The position numbers were made by a program, and so were the translations under genes. 64,000 bases of DNA from Ancylostoma caninum (taxonomy: Eukaryota; Nematoda; Chromadorea; Rhabditida; Ancylostomatidae): assembly GCA_037903475.1 (NCBI GenBank), contig JBAJFG010000610.1:620001-684000 (forward strand), read 5' to 3'. The notes under the pieces are model-generated. The model searched no databases, was not told the DNA's origin, and was given only the letters and a program-made list of their open reading frames with translations. Positions 30,536 to 43,700 of this stretch are shown here, piece after piece (the stretch's first letter is position 1; each line of letters starts with the position of its first letter).

Positions 30536-30951
30536 AGGCTGCGTGTCACCTCGTTTCGTGGGCTGAAAATACCAATAGACTCTAGATCTCCTCGTCACGC
30601 TATTTCCAAAGATGTACGTCAAAGCTCATAAAAATGACGAAAGCTCCGTTTTCGGTGGGTTCGAAAGTGCAGTTCACGGACCACCTGGGCGGAGCGGTCC
30701 GTGGGTGTGCTGGCCGCCCGCCACGTCTGCAGCGTTGGCCAACACGTCTAGACGTGTCCGATCGATGAGATCAACGGCTTCACGCTTCCACTCGGCTCGA
30801 CAAACTGTTACAAATCCGCTCTCGAAAAACGTTTAAAAATAGGGTTTAAAGACCTTTTTATAACATTTTAGATATACCATTGGATTCAGTGTGTCGAGGA
30901 GATTTAGAACCCGGTAAAAGCTCAGGCACAAAACGAGGTGACACACTGCCT
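30536..30951. mobile_element. foldback element with TTAA flanks, about 416 bp
   Basis: The left arm starts AGGCTGCGTGTCACCTCGTT and the inverted right arm starts AGGCAGTGTGTCACCTCGTT. Similarity continues for about 85 bp through ATCTCCTCG. TTAA lies directly outside both ends (30532-30535 and 30952-30955). TTAA duplications are known for piggyBac-type elements. The centre contains a further hairpin (ACGGACC with GGTCCGT). Confidence 0.7.
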
Positions 30952-30955
30952 TTAA

Positions 30956-33900
30956 GAGTATGACATCGCATCGAAAAAAAAAAACACTTGTTTTGCACCG
31001 CTCCTTGCTGTTTGGAACGACTACGATATTTGAGGTCCACTGATTTTTGAGGTAGATAGGAGGGTTCTGTTGTGGCTACGGAACAGTTCCGGAATCATCC
31101 AACCGCGCCGTTCCCTGCTACTTTTCGCAACAACATTGGGTGTGTGTTTGCAAATTCATCACCGAGCGCCGTCGGATATTCACTTCGCGCACATCTCTCC
31201 ACCACCTCGCCCCTAGAGGGGTTATATGCGCTGCTGTCGACTACGGTGTGTCGGTGAGGCGTATTGTTTTGCGGGTGGATGGAAGAGTGGCAGGAGGATT
31301 CCCGCCGGGACTACCCTTCGTATCAATCAGGCTCGGGCCCATGGAAAGGTTGGAATTCATCAAACACACCACCACATGCACACCACTTGCCCCTCCGTCG
31401 CCGCGCTCGCCCACCGAGTCTCTTACGGCCTTCATAACACCCCAACCGACAAGTCGCCCAATCTCGTGCAACTGACAGGCCGGGCGGTGAAGAAGTTGAG
31501 AGATGGCCGGGCGAGGAAGTGACAGAAGTAAATCGAGGCTCTGCACATTTGGGATGAGCTGGAAGACATCTGCTGAAAATGTCTAGTTCAAGTCCAGCTG
31601 TAGTTTCGAAACACGAGTAATGAAAAGACACCAGAAAAAGATCGATCTGGGGTTCTTCTGGTGTCGGAGAGAAGCATGGTTAGTCAGCTGTATTTCAGCA
31701 AACTCAAATCAACCAAATATTCCAAAAATTTTGTTTTCAAATGGTGATGGTCAGGTAATTTGGTGATGGGAAAGCAAACAATGACGTCACCCTTCATAGT
31801 GTTTCTCATGAAATCATATTATTCAGATACAAGGCCTAAACAATTGCCTGATCTTTATGACTGCATTGTCCTTATCCAATTCATTTATTCATGCGAGGGC
31901 AACAACATTGGTTATATATCCATTCCTATCTGTCTTTATCCACTCTGCTATCCAGTATCATTTTTTTCATTTAATACGTCTACGTGCTTGAATAAAATTA
32001 AAAAAGGAACACTCTAAACTCCAAATAGGATTAGAGCAGAACAAACAACCAAACGAGTTGAACATGAGTACCGGACCCTCCTAGCCAGGTAATCCAACGA
32101 ATGCTCGAAGAAATGGAATTTGCGTCATTTCTCATTATCATCATATCCATATTTCATCACTTATCCATCCTGCAATTTAAACTGATCACTCCTTGGCATT
32201 GTTGGCGACAGATAGCACACGTTGATGTTACAGAATATGGTGGATCGTTCACCGGAAGCCAGCCGGGTAAAGATATCCTAAGAAGGCGGTGAAACGAATG
32301 GAGGCATGTGTCCTCGGATAAGTTTTTATTGATCAACAGAATGTCCAAAGCACACCAACATCTCCATAGGAGGGTCTTCACCCAATTGGGTAAGGTATAC
32401 TGAATTTCAGTTCAGGTGCTGCTCACCTTTCCTGCAGAACTCCCCCGCCAAAGCGGCGTCCCATCGGCTCACCTCGCCTCCTTCCATCGTCTTCAAAGGC
32501 CCCTGCCGCAACTCCCCCGAGCATGCTAAGTTGCATGCTAATTGCCGCATCGTTATTAGCGTCAGATGCGCTGGCAGCAGATTTATTGCTGTTTGCCAGG
32601 CGAGAGTAGAGCACCTTGGGGAGTCATTCTTCCGTGTAGTCTCATTGCTACGGTAGCGCCAATGCGACTCGAAACGTCCGCGCGTCGAAATGTGCGCGCG
32701 GACGACCTTCGCGGGCAAACCAGGTACATGGCGGTGGCTGTGGTGGGTGGAGAAGTCCATGTGAAGAAAGTTCACTTATTTTATTTGTTTATTTATTCGA
32801 ATCAGCACGAACGTGTCCAATCAAATATAACAAATATCGTGGTGGAATTTTGAACCGGATTAATTAGATAGAAAGATGAAAAAACACAACTCAGAGGTCA
32901 GAACTAAAAGAAATACAAAGACTCTTTTCTTGTTACTCTGTTTCTCTTTTCTTATCAACTGTAGAGAAGTCGTTGAATATATTCTCAAAATTTATTTTGC
33001 GATTGAAAGTTGAAGAATTAAAACACACTTCCGGTCTAGTTCAAGCCCCAAAACCCGTGTACAAAAATTGATAGGTAAGCAAACTCTCAAAGTTACTTCT
33101 AACAACTCTCATCTCCTCAACTGATGCTTGGAAGTAGGGTCATGTTTCCCATACATTGACAACTGCTTTTTTCTTCAACAAGCCCCGTCCAATGATTCGT
33201 GAGCAAGCTTTCGTCCGGATTCGTTAATGAATAAACCTTCTGGGATCGTTCTTTTCTGGGGTGCTTTTCGATGAATAAAAATACTGGCTTCTGGATCTTT
33301 TTCTATTGAGAGCACCGGAATCCTTTCAGATTGGTAAGCTCTGTTGGGCATCTCCGAAAGATGAAGTTGGATAGTGAAAATTGAATTTGGATTTTGTGAC
33401 CTACTACCTACCTCATTTTAAATGGTCATCAGAACCTTCTGCAGTTTGGAAAGCGCCTGAGCTTCTTCCACTTTCTCCCTCCTTTCTATTCTACTTATAT
33501 GCAGAATTTTATTATTATTCTTTTTTTTTTCTTTTTTTTTGACCGCATTTTCATAGTGCGATATAGGACTAGATGAAGCAGAACTAATTCCCTTTATTCT
33601 TCTTTTCCAATATTTTCCCTTGCTCTCCTTCTTTTTAGTTTTTATTTTTAAATCATTCAGCGTAACTGTTTCTACTCTATACTTCACATTGTCTCTGGCG
33701 CACCATTTCCTTCAAGTATCACAAATAAATAAGTAAATAAGCCAATAAACAAACTGATTTTTTCCTCGCTTTTTCTAATAACTTTGACACACTATGCAAT
33801 CCTCAGGAGATGTAAACATCGCCCTATCTGCTTGTAGTAAATGATTTCAATCCTTTGTAAGACGTACTCAAGCGGATTCCTTTGCTGTTTGATCTTTGAG

Positions 33901-34290
33901 CTGCCCAAATCCCAGGCAGAACAGCTTTTCATCTACACTATGCCCTACACATCATCAGTACAGGAGTAGATCCTTTACTACTTCTTTGGAACTGGTTTTT
34001 AATCTCTAATAATGTGAATCTGTTGTAGTAGTATCCTATAGTTCTAATCTAGTGTGCCCTAGGAAGAGGTATCTAGACCTAGGACGAGTACTTGAACTCA
34101 AACATCAATGCCTCCTCCATCTCAGCTTCTGCCGTCCCTCGGAACGCCGCTGAGACATATTTGCTAACGAAGAGGCGCGAGTTGATTCGCATACTTGTCA
34201 CCACTGAGTTCGTCCCCAGAGACGAGGAGAGATTGCTCACGAATGTAGACGACAAACGACGCAGCACTTGGATTGAGAACGCGCGAAAGG
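30956..34290. other. intergenic, GC-rich patches
   Basis: GC-rich patches at about 31070-31520 and 32410-32760 stand out from AT-rich flanks. They have many overlapping open frames on both strands, as expected from GC content alone. No splice-bounded exon was found. Confidence 0.4.
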
Positions 34291-35079
34291 TCAATCCGCC
34301 AAGCAAGTGTGCTTGATTATATCTCTCGTACTTCCATGGAGCTGGAGATTTTCATTGGAACTCATGAAGACGTGGTTAGGTCGGTCAGTTACGGGAAGTG
34401 GACATTTATGGTGTTCAAACTCCAAGGGAAACGGTGTTAGCGAAATGCTGGATTGGGTCAAAAGAGGTTTTCCGTCCTCAGTGTAGTGGCCTGGGATTTG
34501 ACTAAATTGGATTTTTTCATTTAGTCGATGTTTCCAGAAACACAATTTCGATCTTCTCCAAAGTAGGAATTTCGGGCAAGAGGCGCAATTTTTATGGTTC
34601 TTCGAATAGTAACTGCTTTGAACTTGTCGAAATTCTGATTTTTGGCTTCTCACGACTCGGCTGTTTTTGACTCGCAGACGAGTCAAACGTCTACGACGAC
34701 GAGAATCGACTCGACTACACGAATCAGCTCTGTAGGTCTGCACATAATTGGAAAATTCCAACCCTGGATTTACCTTCGCAAAATTCTATAGATTTCTACA
34801 GCATGCCCAAAACAAACAAGTCAACCTCTAGATATATATTTCTTATTCCGGTTTACCTTAGCAGTTGTGTAAAGACCGCAGAACAGTAGCAGTACTCCCT
34901 AAAGAGACGTGTATAAAAGGACGTCCAGCATTTACAAAACTCCGGGGTAAATCATTCACTTCAAATGAGTCAACAGACAATTTGAGCTTTCCATGGGCTT
35001 GCAATTTACACAAAGTAGGATATTCTTGATTGTAGTAGTTGAATATCAATTCAAACAGACCGGCAGTCACCTTTACCAT
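34291..35079 (-). CDS. candidate minus-strand coding region, unidentified
   Basis: Two adjacent open frames with coding-like content. 34858-35079 reads VTAGLFELIFNYYNQEY, then HGKLKLSVDSFEVNDLP, and ends near AAG|GTAAAC but with TAA just before that donor. 34291-34761 is a 156-codon frame that includes GHYTEDGKPLLTQSSISL and a TGA stop. Both could belong to one gene or a pseudogene. No signal peptide, domain or clean splice junction between them could be fixed. Confidence 0.3.
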
Positions 35080-37487
35080 GGAATAAACGAATCAACCCTT
35101 TTAGACTGTACAAGAAACTTAAAATGTACATGTTGTGCTAATTATCAACCATTAATCACAAGCTGAATGTCCTAGATAAAACCTAGATATGTTTGAGGAA
35201 ATGTGAATTGAAGTCAAGTCATTTTTTGATTTTCTTACAAAATGTCGATGCATTTTTATCTTGCTCACAGGCCCTCGTATTACTAATAATATATGTGTTT
35301 CACTCGTTTATGTTCCAGGTAAGTGGAAACCCAATCTCGGGATCTGGTAATCTCGAATAGCTTACGCAATAAGCGCTTGTCAGTACATCTGCGCGACGGA
35401 GAGCGTCTCGTGGCGACGCGTGGAAACTCTACACCCCTGCCTGGCTTGTACACGATTAACTGTTGTGTTATCCAATCTGTTTCGTGTGCTAATCCACTCA
35501 CAGTATCCAGCGAAGGTGCGGAGGTCAATTGGCTGGTCGCCAGCTGGCGTGCCAGTCCTCCACTCGCGCAAGCACCGTACACCTTCGAGTGTACCTGTTC
35601 TAATTGAAGTGGCTTCGCTGGTAGTTGCGTGCAGGTCAAGAATAGCGATTAGAGCGTGTACTTCACAGAGCAATTACGGAAATTTCGAGCCAGCCAGGAA
35701 TACGAGTGTCAGGATTTGAAAAGGAATAAAAGCTATATCTCTTATATCTTATTTCTTATGTCAGTTTTACCATCCCTGACTGGCTGTTTGAAGCAACCCG
35801 CATGCAATGTATTTTACCTATGCTATTAAGCACCTCGAGTGCAATTGAATAAATAAATGAATAAATAAAAAGCAGAGTTAACACAAACAATAGTAAGAGA
35901 ACACTTGCACATAAGCTCAGGAAATCCTGCTCCAAGAATGAGTGGAATTTCCTTTTAACTTCTCTCAAATCACTGAGCTCTAGCGTCTTCCTACTTCTGG
36001 CACCTAGTTTTTGACGAATATGCATCTAGTTATTGAATAAGGCCAAGTCGTACATGAGTGCCGAGATGCTCGTCCAGTTTTCCTCTTTGATATTCCAAAC
36101 TTCCAAATTCCCTATTTTAGGCTTTTGTACAACCCTTCCGTTCATCCTTATGCTATATCAACGCTTTACATTGACTCTCCAGGTAGAAATTCGCGTATTC
36201 CATGAATTTTGAGAAATACTGACGAATCTTTCCTGAAAAATTATGTCGATTTCGAATAAAATTTGTTGAGGGTGGGTAAACTACTTTATCAAATCCTGGT
36301 CAAACCCCTCACAAATTCAAGAAGCCAGCGTAGAATTACCTGCGGACGTATTTCTGCCTTCTTTATCTAACGAATAGTGCATCTATTAATTTTTCTTCTA
36401 TGATTTCCTCAAATAACCCGCGCAGTGGTTCCAATAAGGTCTTTATAACACTCAGTAGCTCTACAGTACAAAAACAAGCTCCACCTGATTAACAGCATCC
36501 TCTCCCTCATTTCTCAGTTTGTCGCTTGTTATTCGGCAGCCGCATCCGTTTATGCTGATACAGGTGTGACTGAAGTAAAGTGTTCAGAGTTGCGGTGCCC
36601 AGAAAAATCCTTGACAATTCCTTGGGGAACATAAAAATGTGCAAAAGTTGAAGAAGAAACGCGAAATCTTCTCCAGCTTTCTTTATTTTCGCAAACATTT
36701 TTTTTTACTTTTTCTTTGAATTTTTCCCATCCTTTTCTCTTTTTTTGAATTCTCTCAGTTTCTGAAAGCTTTTTCAGAGTACTACCATCTTTTGTACATG
36801 CCCATACATCCACACCAGAAATGTAGTTTCACGGTTCTTTCCCGCAGAATTGCTAGGAACAGAAGATCCCGTGTGGTCCGGCTGTGTCACCCTCGTTTCG
36901 GAGGTTTCGAACACGGCGCACATTTATTAGAACATAAATATGCAAACGAGATGTCTTTTGTGCGCATCTGCTCCTTCCGCCCCTCCTGCGACGCCTGTGT
37001 GTCTTAGTCCACGAAAGGTGCATATCTAATGAGCTGAACACAAAAGCCTCCCCAACAAGCACCACTGGATTTGAATAAACTCAAGCTAGCAGAAGAACTG
37101 CTCACTTACATGCTGGGAGACTAGGAAGTGACTTCATGCTTTTTTAGAGGGTGAACTGCATTGCTGCGGTTTCCTGGCTACGGATTCGATTTTAGACGTT
37201 CGGTGTGAGCCTATTTGGCAATGTCGGACTACTCCGTAGTGTGCACCATCAACAAATCTGAGCCTCCGTATCAGGTAGTCGCAATATTCGCAGTTGTTTG
37301 CCTGGCTTTTGGGTAAATTCAAGGTCCAAGGAAGTTCATTCGATCTAGGAGATGTTCTTTTCTAGTTTGCATTCATGTTTTTTTCTGAAGCAATGTAACT
37401 TTAGATGTGATCTTTTTGCTTATTTAGTGACTAAATTATATACTTGTGGGTTCCGAAGATCTGTGTTCTTTCATCTTTTTCTTTCAG
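35080..37487. other. region upstream of the membrane-protein exons
   Basis: Presumed to contain the missing 5' exons of the 37488-40573 gene, but none was identified. A GC-rich patch at 35390-35640 is open on both strands. Nothing else supported. Confidence 0.35.
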
Positions 37488-40400
37488 CCAAATGTCTACC
37501 TATGCAAGACGAAGAGCTACTGCTGCATCAGCAACGGTCAGCCGGTCTGCTGTCTTTCCGAGATCAGCATCCACAGTGTGTCAGTTTCCTTTCAGATGTC
37601 TTCGTTTCAAGAAAACCCGGGTTAGAAACGATTTATCTGGAAAGAATGATGCTGCAAAGCTCCATGATTGGTTGGTTGGATGAACAAGCCAATCGCAGAA
37701 CTCGGTTGCATAGCCCTTTCCAGCCATGCTCCACTGTCTTGGAATTCACACCGATAGTTGCTTTTTTGGGAACTGGATCCATGAATAGTATCTTCGATTG
37801 TGCAAAAACAGAAATTATTGAAATTCTAGTATAAAAGCTACACCACTTTGCTTCCGCCATAACTTTTTGCAAGATTTTCTCATTTTCTGTGGTGTGGGAG
37901 AATCTGTGGTGGTCTGTGAGAAATTCGGGAACATGAGCACTGCAATCCTTCCACATTTTTCCAGTCCTTCCTAAAAAGAATTCCGCGGCTGCAGAAGTGG
38001 GGCCTGAACGATGGATGCGGAGAGAGCATTTGAGAGGGTCGAGTAGGTCCCAGCACGATTCTGTGACCGCGACGCGACGCGATACCGTGCACACAATGCG
38101 TCTACCTTTTCAGTAAGGACTGTGGATGCTGAACTGTTGAACATGAATGTGATTATCGACGCGGATTTTTCTAACTAGGGGTTTTGAAAAATTTTCTGGA
38201 AAAAGCCAAGAAAGTACCTAAATACCTATCTGTCCTCGTGGGCAACAGCGAGCAGAAACAAACTTTCATCAACTTTTTAATTTTTATTAGGTAGTAAGGC
38301 AGTGGCATGTAGTGAGGCTCTAGTAAGACCAAACCCAACGGTTTAGTTTCAGTCATGACTCATTTATCTTTATTTTTAGTAAACTCATTGAAGAGTCACA
38401 TGTAGAAAGGTAAAAAAAAATAGGAACTACCTAAACAAAAATGAATTTTGTGGTAAGCTCCCAACACATCTTCTGAACGCTGAGGATTATACAGCGAGAG
38501 TATTATCTTATAGTGGGTTCACCCACCAAAAGGGCAACTACCTACCCTGAACCCTCCTCTGCTTTCTTGGATCAAATTTCTGCGTCACCGCTGTGGTTAT
38601 ATCACATTCATGAGAAGAACTACGCTGATGCGCGTGCTACCCCTTTCTGGGGATGAGTCATTAAGAAATCGTCCATGCTTGGAAGACTTCCATATAAGTC
38701 CACACTCATTTTCTACGCAGATATCTCACCAAATAACAACGAATGTCAATTACCTCTCATTTTCATCGTATTACACGGAAGGAGAATTGCCCACATTTTT
38801 CACTGAGGTCAGGGGGTGTTGCCGTATTCCTGTGGTGGTGTCTGATTTCCGTCCCTTATGGCGACGGTGTTGATTACGGTATTTATCCGGTAGATTAGGC
38901 AATAAGACACGGCAGATTGGATAATTGCGACGCGCCATGAAGTAAATGACCTATTGCTAGCCTCCCGCTCCTTCTCGTTTCGTGAATGACGAGATCTACG
39001 CTGAGATAGAGAATTAGCATATCTTCGAGACATGAGATTAGATGAGAGGTGGGTGGGAGGAGAGGAATCTTGGACCAGTACGTCGGAACACTTTGCAATT
39101 ATTCCGAAGAAAAAATGTCGCCAGCCTGGTTTTTGCTACTCTCTTATTATTCCCAAGCTGTGGGTCAATTGTGTTGTTGGTCACGGGTCAATGTTCTACT
39201 ATTTCAAAACAATTTTAAACTAAAAAATAGTAAAAGAGTTCACGGTACCATATCAAGAAGAATGGTAAATAAAGCCGAAATTAAATCTAATGATGTCCTC
39301 AAAAATTTAGGGTTAGAGTGTCAGTCTACCTCATTAATACCTATATACATATAATTATGATGAAACAACCTACATATTAGAATACCTTCGAATTCGAATA
39401 TTCGATTTAAAATAAATCAAAGATATATGAGTGCTCGAAGAAGAGGGGCTGATACTTACCTGGAGGAAAGATAAGAAAGGCTCCGAGGCTTCCTTAGTCG
39501 CTCGTTGGTTCGAATTGGTTCTTGAATACGTACCAACTAACTAACTACAATATTCGGTTTTTATTCCGTGTATTCCGTATTCAGGAGAGCGGCTCTCCTG
39601 AATTTTCTTAGGCTGTTAATATTTTATTTTCATTTTATCCAGTAGTTTTACGCCATGTTCTGGTAAATCAATAAGTAATAGACCAATCAATAAATAGAGA
39701 AATATATCACAAGGCACGAAGGCAGGGAATGAGGAAGAAGAGAATCACAAACTATGTACGTATTGCCAGAGAGTACATATAAGGACGTGGAGTTGTGATC
39801 TTCCAGAAAGTCACTACTCGGGAGTACTACCCTACATGATATTATTTGCTTGTTTATTTATTCACTTAATTAGTTGCACTCGATGGTGCGTATTACCATC
39901 AACAAGAAAAGGAGAAACGAATCGAACGAGATGAGAAATAGCGTGTGACAAAAATTAAAGTATTAGAGCAGATATTAGATTGCTTTCTTGTTTTTTTTTT
40001 TCACTAATAAACACCTGCTTTTTAGTATTTTTCATCAATGATGGTTTTCTCCGAATTAAAATTTCGTAATTGAGCAAATAAGAAGTTGTGTAACCCCATA
40101 CAGAGATAAGTAATGTTATGAAAGAAAAAAAAACATATAATCAAAACTCCCAGGTTCCACCAGACGTATCCGATCGTCCTACTCTTCCTTGGCTTCATGC
40201 TCGTGGCGCTGGTTGTGAAGTGGTATTTCTCAGACGACGATCCACCAGCTGACATTGAGAAGGAGAGATCGGAGAAGAATTCGGTGATGGCGTAAGAGTC
40301 GTTGATAAATTTGAGAACTGTAATTGCTATCCTAGTCATTTTCAAACACCAATTTAGCCACTTTTACCCGACTGGTGTGGATGACTGCGTTGACGATCCA

Positions 40401-40573
40401 TTGTTCGGGAGGGTCTATGAGGAGCGAGTATCCACGTAAGACTTAGGACCAGAGATCTAGGAAGTTCTGCTAAGTCTGAGATTGTCAAATTCAGGAAAGC
40501 CTACGTCTCGAAGAAGACCGATAGCCCAGAAACTCTCCGCCGTCGCAAATCCACCTACACCATCGAGGACTAG
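37488..40573 (+). CDS. cysteine-rich single-pass membrane protein, 3' exons
   Basis: Four exons join in phase: 37488-37579, 40154-40291, 40358-40435 and 40495-40573 (TAG 40571-40573). The first ends at GTCAGT, and the others have GTAAGA donors. Exon 1 encodes an extracellular-looking Cys pattern, CKTKSYCCISNGQPVCC. Exon 2 opens with a hydrophobic span, YPIVLLFLGFMLVALVVKWY, then an acidic and lysine-rich tail (DDDPPADIEKERSEKN). The C-terminus is basic and Ser/Thr-rich (TLRRRKSTYTIED). A Cys-rich juxtamembrane module with paired CC followed by one membrane helix recalls Shisa/WBP1/VOPP1-like proteins, but no PPxY motif is present; this is only a resemblance. A signal peptide is expected in missing upstream exons. 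The 2.6-kb first intron is the least certain junction. Confidence 0.68.
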
Positions 40574-40756
40574 CTGGAAGCATCCTATGAAGACACCGAA
40601 TACTCTCGAAATAAATCCTAGCCGTGATCCCCACGCAACCTCTTTGTCCTTGCACAACGATCCAGCTGCCCCATATGGGTGTGTGTGTGTCTGCTGCTGC
40701 TGGCTGTGCGTGATCCTCTTGCGTAACCGATCTGCCGCCTTTCCATTAAACCACCA

Positions 40757-40762
40757 AATAAA
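40757..40762 (+). terminator. poly(A) signal AATAAA
   Basis: Canonical hexamer 184 bases after the stop codon of the membrane-protein gene. Confidence 0.6.
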
Positions 40763-43700
40763 ACACATCGGTAGCCTTTTGGCTAATGTGTTAATGCTAT
40801 CCGCCTCTGCCTGCCTACCACTCTCCGGCTAAGGAGGTACTTTCCGCCACGATATTAAAGAGCCACCGCTGTGTATTACTGTAATCGAGCGTGGAAGTGA
40901 CACCTCAAATAATGCGCGAAGCCGTCAGCCGCCGGTGTGGCGCATTACGCCAAGGTAAACATACGAAAAATGTGTTCGGAAGAGAAAAATTCTGGCAGAA
41001 GAGTACATTCCGGAAGGTCCAAAGAAGCTGGAGGGTACTAATAAGGCGCTCGATGTTTCTTTTCCAGAAATCATACTACCGCATCCAAAAGAAAAGTGAA
41101 AGTAGCTGTGAAGTTCTATCAAGTTCCTAGTTCCTCAACTGGAAGAAATTGGAAAGAAGCAGTTCATAATCGAAATGTATCCGCATGTGTTTCTGGAAAT
41201 TTCTACTCGAGAAATTCTCATGCAACGGAAAAGCACGGGAACTCTGTGAAAAATACAAAACGCCTAGAAAATTTGTATTTGAGCAGGATTCATGAAATGT
41301 CTTTGCATGCTCGTATCGGTTCTGCGTGAGATTACCCATCTCGCAAAAATCGGGCAGAGATCGAGTACTTTCCCGTTATCAACTAAGGGATAACCAATTC
41401 CTCCTGATTCACCCAAGTTTCTTGTTGAGAAGTTGTATTTTGTCTGCTAATGATACATAGATATGAGAATCAATTACGTACCTATATCCGATGCTGTGCG
41501 CTTCATCATATTAAACCGCTGAAAATTCTGCCCTTCGCGTAGTGCCATTTTAAGCTGGTTAAGTTGATGGAACGAAATTACAAATGCTGGAATATCATGA
41601 AACTAGGCCTCATTTGGTCGAAAGGTCACCTTGTCACCTTGATAAGTATGTAAGTGTCTAATAAACTCCTACTCCTAAGCACAAATGGAATGGTAACGAG
41701 TGTTTTCTTTTTCCAAATGTAGGTAAAACAATTCTAACCAACATCGACCGAACAATGCTATGCTTCCCGTCACGGATAAATTTTGCTGATTGTCTTCTTC
41801 CCCCATTTTCTACAAATGGAAATAGTAGTGAGAAAGAGCTGGAAATGTTTGGAAGGCCATATTAATATGAACTAAAATATATGTATTTTAGGCTTGGAGG
41901 AGAGTATAAAATACAGAAGAGTGAGATCTGCACATGTCGTTCACAACATGCAAAACATTTCTTCCCTTTCACCTATTACTCCGCACAAACGGTTTCATTC
42001 TGTTCATTTCTCGGGGATTACACGAAAACCATCGGTGTAGGATCACCAGTGGTTGGATTTATGGAGGTATACAGGAGTCGCTGAACTGCTCGAACAAGAG
42101 CGCGGGCGAAATTTTCGGGCAGAATCAACGCATTTTATCCGACGTCTTCGTCCCAGCAAGGGAATGGGGTGAATTTGGACAGTGAATGCAAGCACACCAG
42201 GAAACCAGGAAATTTGCCTGTGCTGGACTAGCAAGGGGCCAGTAACCTCCCTTGGAACGTTGATGAATCCACTGCAGGGTTGTAACTGCTATTAAAGGAA
42301 CCAGTACTGAGTGCTTCTTCCTACTACGAGCATATGTTCATTTACTCCCTGAGATTGTGCACGAATTTTCATCCAATTAATTACCTGGTGTATTCAGTAT
42401 TGTTCTAGCCGAAAAGTCCCAGCTAGTAAGAGTGATAAAACTCGTGTCAGCCCCTGGAGCCAAAGTATCAGGGCTGTTATAGCGCCTTCCTTGGTCTTCC
42501 GAGATGTCAGAACTCGTCCGCATCCCTCAGGTTCACAGTGTTCCGTCGCACATCTGTGTAGTTTCGTGCACGCGCACACCGCACGTAGAGCTGCCATCGA
42601 GGTTTCTACAGTAATCCATCACGATCGCCACAAAGGAGGTGCCTTTGTTCACCTTTCGCGCTGCGTCTGCACCAGTTGCACGTTATTTTTCGGCAGTCGC
42701 TGTTCTAGTATGCAACGCAACATCAAATATACATTACGTCGGCGCACCTTTTATGCGCTCGCCCATCTCGTTGGCCGGCGCCCGTCGCGGCAGATGAGAC
42801 TCTCGCAATTTGCCGCTTAATGGAAGGTAATAAACAGGCTAGATGCACTTCATCACAAGTGGCCAGCCAGCAATGCAACTGGGCAAGGAAATTTTCCGGA
42901 GTTTTCCATGAAACGGGTTACTCTCCCGTCAAAGGGTGAGTCTTCCGGAGAGCTGCCACTTTGTGTATAAATAGAGGTGCGCACGAACATGCTTCTGGCC
43001 ACCAGACACCCCGGATTACATGGGCAACAGATAGCCAAAACAATGGGGGTCAAGACGTATTTGAACCTGAGCAGAAGGTCAGACAGCCATCTCTGACCCC
43101 TCTCTTGGGCTCGGATTCGTCCAGAAATGATCAGTGTCCGAGCCGTTCCCGAAAAGACGTCCTCATTTTCTCGGCCAGAGCCGTACCGCACCACCTATCC
43201 GCTTTCGTCTTTGTATCGACAGCTGAGCATTAGCATATAGGCTCCTTAGGTGGCGGTCACATGAAAAGGATTTCGCCGAGTCAGCCACTCCATGCCAAAG
43301 GCGCATTAGCACGGGCGGTGACACCTGTGTACAGTAGATTAGGCAGGCGCGACAAGTCGCTTGTCAAGGTCGCTACAGTATTTAGCGACGGTCTCGAGTT
43401 GCAAAACGTCTTGATTTGGGTCCAAGACAGGATGTAAGTATAAGAAAAAGAACCCGTCCTGAACAAAGTTGTACAATCGTGAATCATAACACTCAAAATA
43501 TTAAAAAAAAACAACAGCAGAGGGACTGCAGGACGTAAAAAATACATAGATAGTAAAACAATTCAAACCCTACAACGTAATCCATCACTATATGGTTGGC
43601 AGCAATACAAGTGAATTTTCGTGAACCTTCTATGAAGAAACCTATCCTCATTTTCCTAAGAAGCAAGAAAAGACTTCTTCAACTGGTTTTCTACGTGAGA

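Noticed and set aside
39480..39530. tRNA-like B box GGTTCGAATTGG
   Set aside because: No A box or cloverleaf could be built around it.
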